Assembly (NCBI GenBank): GCA_900546835.1
Contig: UREH01000040.1
Coordinates: 1-15,828, forward strand
Direction: 5' to 3'
DNA from: an uncultured Porphyromonadaceae bacterium
GTDB lineage: Bacteria > Bacteroidota > Bacteroidia > Bacteroidales > Muribaculaceae
DNA: 15,828 nt
Both the position numbers and the translations under genes were made by a program. The first letter of the stretch is position 1. Every line of letters starts with the position of its first letter. The notes beneath the pieces are model-generated. The model made no database searches and was not told the DNA's origin. It worked only from the letters and a program-made list of their open reading frames with translations. This document shows, in pieces, positions 7,060-13,946 of this stretch.

Positions 7060-9855
7060 ATGCTGATTATGAAGGGACTGAGACTCGTCCGTATTTTTGT
7101 CCTGATATTGCTTCTTACTATTCCTGCTGTCCACGCTTTGGGCAGCAGAGGTGAATTTCGTCATCTCGACAGCAACAGTGGGTTGAGTGATCTGGTTGTA
7201 AACAGCATCTTCAAGGATTCCCGCGGTTACGTATGGCTCGGCACAGGTCTCTGCCTCGACCGTTTCGACGGCAACAACATCCGAAGTTTTCCCATACCGG
7301 GCGAGAATCTTAACGCCAAGCGTGTGAAGGCCATTGCCGAAGGGCCGCGCCACGAAATTTTCATGGGCAACGCGGCGGGGCTATTTGTGGTATCGGCGAC
7401 GATGCAGGATATGGTGCCGGTATTTCCCGACAAGATTAATATGTCGGTCAATGCCCTTGCCTGCAAGGGAGATACCCTGTTTGTAGCCACCGATGCCGGA
7501 ATGTTTATTCTCGATGTCGACAGCCGTAAACTCAGCCGCTTCCTGCTCGACCCCGATGTAATGTCTAACGCCAACTCGCTGACGGCTATGCATCTCACCC
7601 CTGCAGGCGATCTTTGGGTGGCGTCGCCGCGTGGCCTCAACCGCTTCGATGCCTCGCAGCGCCATTTTAATTCAATCATAAGCCATGGCCCCTATACCCC
7701 CACGGCTGTAACGTCGATAGGCGACACTATATTTGTGGCTACTCACGGAGGTGGAGTCAGGCCTTTTCTCGCGCGCGGAGAGCGCTTCCTGGAGCCGATG
7801 GAGGTAGGCAACGACATCGTCACGGGGCTCACTGCCGTAGACGGCACTCTCGTGGCCGCCACCGACGGCACAGGCGTTTTTGTCTGCAGCCCCGATGGCC
7901 GTATTCTGCGCCATTATGAGGTGGGGGCATCGCCGGCGTTCGCCTTGCGCTCAAATTCAGTTTATTCCGTGTTGGTCGACGAAAAGAGATTGCTTTGGGT
8001 GGGATATTATCAGGATGGCGCCGACTATACCCCCTATACGCGCCGGATTTTCGAAGTCTATTCTCTGCCCGGAGGCGGATTCTCCACCCTCCACCGGGCT
8101 GTGAGAGCTGTAGCCGTAGATGGAGCGGTTAAGCTTATCGGCACACGCGAGGGCCTCTACTACGTCGATGGTTCGACTCGCGAGATGATGGAATTCAAAA
8201 GTCCGCAGATTAAGTCGAATATCATTTTCTGCATTCGCAAATGGCGCGGCCGCTACTATATAGGCACCTACAACGGGGGGATGTATACGTTCGACCCGTC
8301 GGCCCGCAGGCTCGAACCATTCGTCCCCGGGGCCGGTTTCGATAGCCGGGAGAGCGTATTTGTCATTGCTTCCGACCGGTCGGACAACCTATGGATCGGC
8401 ACATCGCGCGGACTCTACCGACTCGACGCTTCGGGCGATCTGAGAGCTACCAAATGCTTTACCCAAAGGAATTCCCATCTGCCGCAAGGCAATATTTACG
8501 AAATATTCTTCGATTCGACCGGTCGGGGCTGGATCTGTACCGAAACAGGTCTCGCCATCTGGGACGGATCCATGATCCGAACCAACGGTTTTCCGCAGGG
8601 ATTCGTCAACAAGCAGAAAATACGTGATATTTTCGAGGATCGCAATCATAATCTCTATTTCCTTCCCGACCGCGGCGACATATGCCGCAGCAATCTTCAG
8701 CTTACGGATTTCGCGCCCCTGAAGGGGATTTCCGCGGCCACCAACCGCGCTGCCACTTTTATCAGCGAAGATGCCGACGGGATGCTTTGGATCGGTTCGG
8801 AGATGGGGCTGATGCAGTTCGACGGCCAGAAAACGCTCCGCTACTTCAGTCTGTCGGACGGCCTGCCAAGCAATGTATTCACTTTCTGCAATCCGGTGAG
8901 AGGGGAGAACGGCGACCTTTGGCTCGGCAATAACCAGGGGCTGGTGCGCCTCGATCTCAACCGCCTGCGTGGCGAGGCGTCGCTCAAGAGCCTGCCTGAG
9001 CTTACGGAGATAGCTTCCAACGGCCGGAGTGTGTTCAGCCGGCTTCACCGCGGGCGCCGCCTGCTCTCCATCGATCTTGACAGCAAGGAGAACAATCTGA
9101 CGCTCTGGCATGCCAATTTCGATTATATCCAGCCAGAGGACCAGATGGTGGAATATATGCTCGACGGCTACGACGACTCCTGGACGATGAAAACCGGCCA
9201 CGGGCGGATCTCCTACTACGATCTGCCTCCGGGCAAATACCGCTTCCGCATCCGCCATGCCGGCGATCCCACCAGCGAGACCGGCTACGATATCCGCATC
9301 CGGCCGTCGGTCAATCTGCTTGCTGTGATTATGTTTCTCTGCCTGCTTGCCGCCGGTGGTACGGCCGTGTACTTCTATCTTCTCCATCGCCGGCACCGCC
9401 GCGAGGCCTCGGCCATGCAGGAGCGCGAGTCGGAACTGCTCGAAGAGGCCGACCGCAAGGCGCGCGAGATGGAACTGAAACGCTATCGCACCACCCGCCT
9501 CAGCGAGGAAGAGTGCCGACGCCTCCACCGCAAACTCGAGGGGCTCATGAAGTCTGAGCGTCCCTTCACCAATCCCGACCTGAAGAGCGGCGATCTTGCA
9601 GCCATGATCGGCTCGAGCGCTCACGCCCTTTCATTTCTTTTCAATCAGCATCTCCACAAGAATTATTACGACTACGTAAACGAATACCGTGTAGCCGAAT
9701 TCAAACGTCTCGTCGGCGAACTCGACACTTCGCGCTATACGCTTACGGCCATGAGCCAGATGTGTGGTTTTTCCTCGCGCGCATCCTTCTTCCGGCATTT
9801 CAAAAACCTTACGGGCATCACCCCGGCCGACTATCTGAAGTCGCTGAAAAAATAG
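7060..9855 (+). CDS. Membrane-spanning beta-propeller sensor with AraC-type HTH (no kinase or receiver)
   Basis: This is a predicted one-piece transmembrane transcription regulator that senses a glycan-derived signal in the periplasm and binds DNA in the cytoplasm. An N-terminal signal/anchor (VRIFVLILLLTIPAVHA) is followed by two-component-regulator propeller repeats, visible as W-[LVI]-G-type blades around W59, W186, W313, W445, W491, W577 and W621 (for example WIGTSRGLYRLD). A Y_Y_Y domain lies at about 678-747, a single membrane helix at about 751-773, and a basic/coiled-coil linker rich in Glu and Arg at 774-825. A C-terminal AraC/HTH_18 domain covers about 830-931, with the second helix-turn-helix (MSQMCGFSSRASFFRHFKNLTG) at about 897-918. 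Classical hybrid two-component PUL regulators are 1300-1400 residues with HisKA, HATPase and REC domains between membrane and HTH; here all three are absent. The start could also be the Met at 7069. The gene sits between the lyase and sigma/SusCD genes, the likely targets. Confidence 0.92.
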   Translation: MLIMKGLRLVRIFVLILLLTIPAVHALGSRGEFRHLDSNSGLSDLVVNSIFKDSRGYVWLGTGLCLDRFDGNNIRSFPIPGENLNAKRVKAIAEGPRHEIFMGNAAGLFVVSATMQDMVPVFPDKINMSVNALACKGDTLFVATDAGMFILDVDSRKLSRFLLDPDVMSNANSLTAMHLTPAGDLWVASPRGLNRFDASQRHFNSIISHGPYTPTAVTSIGDTIFVATHGGGVRPFLARGERFLEPMEVGNDIVTGLTAVDGTLVAATDGTGVFVCSPDGRILRHYEVGASPAFALRSNSVYSVLVDEKRLLWVGYYQDGADYTPYTRRIFEVYSLPGGGFSTLHRAVRAVAVDGAVKLIGTREGLYYVDGSTREMMEFKSPQIKSNIIFCIRKWRGRYYIGTYNGGMYTFDPSARRLEPFVPGAGFDSRESVFVIASDRSDNLWIGTSRGLYRLDASGDLRATKCFTQRNSHLPQGNIYEIFFDSTGRGWICTETGLAIWDGSMIRTNGFPQGFVNKQKIRDIFEDRNHNLYFLPDRGDICRSNLQLTDFAPLKGISAATNRAATFISEDADGMLWIGSEMGLMQFDGQKTLRYFSLSDGLPSNVFTFCNPVRGENGDLWLGNNQGLVRLDLNRLRGEASLKSLPELTEIASNGRSVFSRLHRGRRLLSIDLDSKENNLTLWHANFDYIQPEDQMVEYMLDGYDDSWTMKTGHGRISYYDLPPGKYRFRIRHAGDPTSETGYDIRIRPSVNLLAVIMFLCLLAAGGTAVYFYLLHRRHRREASAMQERESELLEEADRKAREMELKRYRTTRLSEEECRRLHRKLEGLMKSERPFTNPDLKSGDLAAMIGSSAHALSFLFNQHLHKNYYDYVNEYRVAEFKRLVGELDTSRYTLTAMSQMCGFSSRASFFRHFKNLTGITPADYLKSLKK

Positions 9856-9865
9856 GGCGAATACA

Positions 9866-9890
9866 GAAACCGGCCTTCCAGCCGAGTTTC
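9866..9890 (+). terminator. Hairpin after the regulator gene, weak terminator candidate
   Basis: GAAACCGGC (9866-9874) pairs with GCCG-A-GTTTC (9881-9890), nine pairs with one bulged A and a 6-base loop, starting 10 bases after the regulator stop codon. It is followed by AAAAATTTAT rather than a T-run, so termination may be partial. A separate promoter for the sigma factor follows, which fits a transcript boundary here. Confidence 0.45.
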
Positions 9891-9998
9891 AAAAATTTAT
9901 GATACCATCAGTCTCAATTTCTTAAATCCTTAAATCGCAATGTTTTATTTGTGCATTTGTCTTAATGCAAGAAGCGGGATATAAAGCGGCTGAAAATG

Positions 9999-10030
9999 TT
10001 TGTCAAGTCCATGAATTGGGTCTAATTTTG
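9999..10030 (+). promoter_or_regulatory. Bacteroidota-type promoter for the ECF sigma factor gene
   Basis: TTTG (9999-10002), a 20-base spacer and TAATTTTG (10023-10030) match both consensus boxes exactly. The predicted start near 10034-10038 lies downstream of an in-frame ATG at 9965, so that longer start can be excluded. This favours ATG 10091, although a leaderless start at ATG 10034 remains possible. The sigma factor is thus predicted to be made by the housekeeping polymerase rather than by autoregulation. Confidence 0.75.
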
Positions 10031-10090
10031 CCGATGAACAAAGATTTCGCCCCCCTCAGACCGGGGAGTAAACCTCACCTGCAATTCACC

Positions 10091-10612
10091 ATGGAAAACC
10101 AGACCGTATCCGCAGCCAACAGCGCCCTCGTAGCCGAGGCATACGGACAATTCAACCGCATTATCGAAGCTTTTATCTCGCGTCGCATCGCCGACCGCGC
10201 CGAGGTCGAGAACCTCACGCAGGACGTATGGATGAAGGCGCTCACCTACACTCAGCCGCTATGTGGCGAAACGCTGAAGGCATTTCTCTTCACCGTTGCC
10301 CGCAATCTGGTGAACGACCGTCTCCGCCATCATTATATCGCAGCGGGCGTGCATGCCGAGATGCTCAGTGGTGCCGACATTTTCGCCGACGACCTCGAAT
10401 CGGCCATCTCGGCGGCAGATATTGCCCGGCGGGAACGGCAGCGGGTTGAGTGCCTGCCCCCGCAGCGCCGTATCATTTATTGTATGACGCGCTTTGACGA
10501 ACTGGCAATCGATGAAATCGCCGAAAAGCTGAACCTCTCGACACGCACCGTGGAAAACCACCTGCGCCTCGGGCGTCGCGACGTCAGGGCCTATATCGAC
10601 GCAATTGCCTGA
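10091..10612 (+). CDS. ECF-type sigma-70 family RNA polymerase sigma factor
   Basis: This is a small alternative sigma factor that would direct RNA polymerase to a limited promoter set. From ATG 10091 it has 173 residues, typical for the class. Sigma region 2 covers about 17-82, with the core-binding segment EVENLTQDVWMKAL and the region 2.3/2.4-like TVARNLVNDRLRHHY. Region 4 covers about 115-170, with LPPQRRIIYCMTRFDELAIDEIAEKLNLSTRTVENHL forming the -35-binding helix-turn-helix. There is no sigma 1.1 or region 3, as expected of ECF factors. The upstream in-frame ATGs at 9965 and 10034 lie before or at the predicted transcript start. It sits 75 bases before a susC-like gene, and no FecR-type anti-sigma gene is adjacent, unlike many Bacteroidota ECF/SusC systems. 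Control may therefore come through its own transcription, possibly by the neighbouring AraC-type regulator. The class call is firm; the regulon is inferred. Confidence 0.92.
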   Translation: MENQTVSAANSALVAEAYGQFNRIIEAFISRRIADRAEVENLTQDVWMKALTYTQPLCGETLKAFLFTVARNLVNDRLRHHYIAAGVHAEMLSGADIFADDLESAISAADIARRERQRVECLPPQRRIIYCMTRFDELAIDEIAEKLNLSTRTVENHLRLGRRDVRAYIDAIA

Positions 10613-10687
10613 AGCAATGTAGGCCCGGCGGCATTGAATGTTACGAATGAATTTAACCTAAATATCTAATTCCAAAAAGAATCACTT
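10613..10687 (+). promoter_or_regulatory. susC upstream gap without a canonical TAnnTTTG box
   Basis: The 75 bases between the sigma stop and the susC ATG contain no sequence matching TAnnTTTG and no terminator hairpin. They do hold a short inverted repeat GTTA-N10-TAAC (10640-10643 with 10654-10657) followed by an AT-rich stretch with TAAATATC. Either susC/susD are read through from the sigma promoter, or they use a promoter of different type, possibly one recognised by the ECF factor encoded just upstream. The sequence cannot decide between these. Confidence 0.35.
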
Positions 10688-13600
10688 ATGCGAAAGAGAT
10701 TTCTCACGGTTTCGACACGGGCAGCCCTCGTGTGCGGAATCTTCGCGGCGGCAGTTCTGACAGTGGGTTTGCCTCAGCGGGCCTATGCCCAGGCTTCGGC
10801 AACGACGGCCAACGCCGCCACTATCACCGGTACGGTGACCGATGCACAGGGCGAACCCCTGATTGGCGCCACGGTGGCTGTGAAAGGCACTGCCAACGCA
10901 TGCGCAACCGACATCGACGGCAATTTCTCGCTGAAAGCCCCTGTGGGCTCCACGCTCGCCATCTCGTATGTCGGTTATAAAGGTAAGGACCTCAAGGCCG
11001 AGCCGACGGCCATGAATATTGTGCTCGACGAGGATTCGGCCATGCTCGACGAGGTTGTGGTCGTCGGCTACGGCACCGCCAAGAAGGAATCCCTTTCGGG
11101 CGCCGTGACCGTTGTCGACGCAAAGGCTTTCAAGGAGAAGGGCAACCTCTCCTCGCCACTCCAGGCTCTTCAGGGCCAGGTGGCCGGTGTGAACATCACG
11201 CGTTCTTCCTCCGCTCCCGGCGACGAGAGCTGGAGCATGAACCTGCGCGGCGCTTCCTCGATCAACTCCACCGAACCGCTTATCATCATCGACGGCGTGG
11301 CTTCTGAAAGCGTCAACGACCTGCGTCTGATCAACGCCAACGATATCGAGACCATCAACTTCCTCAAGGACGGTGCCGCCGCCATCTACGGTTCGCGCGC
11401 TGCCGGCGGCGTGGTGCTCATCACCACCAAGAAAGGCCAGGAAGGCAAGGTAAAGGTCGAGTACAGCGGTTCGGCCACTCTGCGTCATCCGGGCATGATG
11501 GCCAAGGCCATGACCGCCGACGAATGGGCCGACATGATTATCGCCGGCAACGTCAACAACCCCAACAACCAGGATGCCAACTGGCTCATGTACGCCCAGA
11601 TGCTCAAAAAGTACAAAGGCCACTACTTCGACGTAATCTCAGCCAAGAATCCCGACGGCACATCGGCTAACCCATGGGGCGGCGCAGGCTTCACCGACGT
11701 CAGCGACTTCGTGTTCGACGATTCTGTCGACTGGATCAACTCGCTCTTCGGCGACGCATGGTCGACCGAGCATAATCTGGCCGTTTCCGGCGGCAACGAG
11801 AAAAACAAATACCGCATCTCGCTGGGCTACATGTATGATGGTTCTACCCTCAAGATGGGCAACAACAACAACCAGCGCTACAACATCCGCTTCAACAACC
11901 AGTATCAGTTCTCCAAGCGCGTGCGCCTCGAATCGATGGTGGCCTACAACCGTCAGGAGCAGGTGGCGCCCACTATGATCGGCTCGGCTCTTACAGCTTC
12001 CATTCCTATGCCCGGTCTGCCTCTGCGCTCACAGAGCGGCAAGCCTTACATCTGGGGCGACTGGAGCTCGCCTGTGGCCCGCGTGGAAGAGGGCGGCGAC
12101 AACAAGCTCACCGTATCGGCTTTCAACCTCAGTGAGACCCTTGCGGTCGACATTCTTCCCTGGCTCGACGCCAACGTGAACCTCGGTTACAACACCACAT
12201 CGGCATGGCGTAATCTGGAGCGCAACGAAATCCAGTACTACTCCTACAACGACACCCCTATGGGGAGCAACACCGGTAAGGACGGCTTCCCCTACTACTA
12301 CGCCACCAACAGCCGCACCGACTTCTATTCGGCCACCGGCTATCTCCATGGCCACCACATCTTCGCCGACAAGCACGACCTCTCGGCCACCGTCGGCGTG
12401 CAGTATGAGTTCAAGGACTACCGCGGCTTCGGCGTGAACGTGAAGGACAACATGCAGGGCATCGAAATCCCCAACGGTACCGGCGAAGTATCCATCAACA
12501 ATTTCGAGGGCAACAAAGGCAACCTCGGCAACCGCTGGCAGTTCTCCAACCTCAGCTACTTCTTCCGCGTGAACTACGCCTTCGACAGCCGCTATCTCCT
12601 GGAGTTCAACGGCCGCTACGACGGTTCTTCGAAATTCCAGAGCGACAAGCGCTGGGAATTCTTCTGGGGTGTATCGGCGGCATGGCGCATCAATCAGGAA
12701 GCTTTCCTGCGCAACGTACGCTGGCTCAGCAACCTCAAGCTCCGCGCCAGCTACGCCGAGATGGGCAACCAGAGCGGCATCTCCTACTACGACGGCTACC
12801 AGCTCTACAATCTCGTGAGCAACAAGGGTGCCTACATCGGCAGCGACCTTCTCTCCACCATCACTACCAACGGCACCTTCGCATCCAACAGCCGCTCGTG
12901 GGAGCGCATCAAGAACATCAACGTCGGTCTTGATTTCGGATTCCTCAACGGAGCCATCACCGGTGCGATCGACTACTTCGAGAAGCGCAACGACAACATG
13001 CTCGTCAACATTTCCTTCCCCGCTCTGCTCGGCGACAAGGCTCCTTCGGCCAACGCCGGCAAATTCAAGGACTGGGGCTTCGACGGCCAGCTGACCTACA
13101 ACGGCCGCATCCACGACTGGGGCTACCACGTAGGCGGCACGATTACCTTCTCCCGCAACAAGCTCATCGACTTCGGAGGCACCACCGTGCTCAAGAGCGG
13201 CTACACCTCCACCATGCAGGGCTATCCCCTCAATTCCATCTTCGGCCTTCGCTACGCCGGCAAGATTCAGAACGAGGAGCAGCTCAAAGCCTACGTGGAG
13301 AAATACTTCCCCAACAACGGCATCGGCCTTCCGCAGAACCTCCGTGTTGGCGACAACATGTACTGCGATGAAAACGGCGACGGCGTGCTCGACGAAAAAG
13401 ACTATATTTTCCTCGGCAGCGACACCCCCGAGTTCTCCTACTCCTTCAACTTCGGTGTGAACTGGAAGGGCATCGACGTCAACGTGGTGTTCCAGGGTGC
13501 AGCCAATCGCTTCATCTACCGCAACCAGGACAACTTCACCGTGCCTCTGCGCGGATGGTACACCAATACCTCCAACGCATCGGTGGGCAACACCTGGACT

Positions 13601-13924
13601 CCCGACAACCCCGACGCCTACTATGCTCCCTACATCATGGACGGCGCCGTGAACTCGTATAACTATCAGGCTTCATCGCTCACCGCTCAGGACGGCCGCT
13701 ACCTGCGCCTGAAGAACCTAACCGTAGGCTACACCTTCCCTGCCAAATGGATGAAAGCCACCAAGTGTCTCTCCAATGCACGCGTATACATCACCGGCGA
13801 GGACATCTGGGAGACTACAAAACTGAAAGACGGATGGGATCCTGAAGCCAAACGCGATGCCGGCGGCCTGGGCCGTTATCCCTTCACCCGCAACTGGACC
13901 TTCGGTCTGAACCTTACTTTCTAA
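10688..13924 (+). CDS. SusC/RagA-family TonB-dependent outer-membrane transporter
   Basis: This is an outer-membrane beta-barrel that imports oligosaccharides bound by its SusD partner, powered by TonB. A signal peptide covers about residues 1-35 (ending AYAQA). A carboxypeptidase-regulatory-like domain (ITGTVTDAQGEPLIGATVAVKG onward) spans about 45-115. The conserved EVVVVGYG at 122-129 leads into the plug domain (about 124-250, with LRGASSINSTEPLIIIDG and AAIYGSRAAGGVVLITTKKG, which are SusC signatures). The rest is barrel, including the acidic loop DENGDGVLDEKD at 894-905 common in SusC proteins, and a C-terminal Phe in GLNLTF typical of outer-membrane barrels. The 1078-residue length is normal. 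No STN domain precedes the regulatory-like domain, so it is not built for FecR-type signalling to a sigma factor. The gene strongly prefers C-ending codons, consistent with high expression. It is followed after 22 bases by the SusD gene. Substrate is unknown. Confidence 0.97.
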   Translation: MRKRFLTVSTRAALVCGIFAAAVLTVGLPQRAYAQASATTANAATITGTVTDAQGEPLIGATVAVKGTANACATDIDGNFSLKAPVGSTLAISYVGYKGKDLKAEPTAMNIVLDEDSAMLDEVVVVGYGTAKKESLSGAVTVVDAKAFKEKGNLSSPLQALQGQVAGVNITRSSSAPGDESWSMNLRGASSINSTEPLIIIDGVASESVNDLRLINANDIETINFLKDGAAAIYGSRAAGGVVLITTKKGQEGKVKVEYSGSATLRHPGMMAKAMTADEWADMIIAGNVNNPNNQDANWLMYAQMLKKYKGHYFDVISAKNPDGTSANPWGGAGFTDVSDFVFDDSVDWINSLFGDAWSTEHNLAVSGGNEKNKYRISLGYMYDGSTLKMGNNNNQRYNIRFNNQYQFSKRVRLESMVAYNRQEQVAPTMIGSALTASIPMPGLPLRSQSGKPYIWGDWSSPVARVEEGGDNKLTVSAFNLSETLAVDILPWLDANVNLGYNTTSAWRNLERNEIQYYSYNDTPMGSNTGKDGFPYYYATNSRTDFYSATGYLHGHHIFADKHDLSATVGVQYEFKDYRGFGVNVKDNMQGIEIPNGTGEVSINNFEGNKGNLGNRWQFSNLSYFFRVNYAFDSRYLLEFNGRYDGSSKFQSDKRWEFFWGVSAAWRINQEAFLRNVRWLSNLKLRASYAEMGNQSGISYYDGYQLYNLVSNKGAYIGSDLLSTITTNGTFASNSRSWERIKNINVGLDFGFLNGAITGAIDYFEKRNDNMLVNISFPALLGDKAPSANAGKFKDWGFDGQLTYNGRIHDWGYHVGGTITFSRNKLIDFGGTTVLKSGYTSTMQGYPLNSIFGLRYAGKIQNEEQLKAYVEKYFPNNGIGLPQNLRVGDNMYCDENGDGVLDEKDYIFLGSDTPEFSYSFNFGVNWKGIDVNVVFQGAANRFIYRNQDNFTVPLRGWYTNTSNASVGNTWTPDNPDAYYAPYIMDGAVNSYNYQASSLTAQDGRYLRLKNLTVGYTFPAKWMKATKCLSNARVYITGEDIWETTKLKDGWDPEAKRDAGGLGRYPFTRNWTFGLNLTF

Positions 13925-13946
13925 ACCGTAAAATCTCATATCAGCA

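Noticed and set aside
8389..9624. 411-codon open frame on the - strand opposite the regulator gene
   Set aside because: It overlaps the propeller, membrane and HTH-coding parts of the + strand gene, whose motifs are conserved. The antisense product shows no family features.
9965..10090. Longer N-terminus for the sigma factor starting at 9965
   Set aside because: An exact promoter (9999-10030) lies inside the extension, so the first ATG would not be on the transcript, and the added residues match no sigma region.
10688..10830. Possible STN signalling domain at the SusC N-terminus
   Set aside because: Only a signal peptide and a short spacer precede the carboxypeptidase-regulatory-like domain; about 70-80 extra residues would be needed.
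10682..11623. 313-codon open frame on the - strand over the susC 5' end
   Set aside because: It was considered as a possible divergently encoded anti-sigma factor. It has no FecR or zinc-finger anti-sigma features and no membrane segment, and it fully overlaps the plug-coding region of susC.
12029..13129. 366-codon open frame on the - strand opposite susC
   Set aside because: It is another codon-bias shadow; the translation is Val/Ala/Glu-rich and lacks domains.
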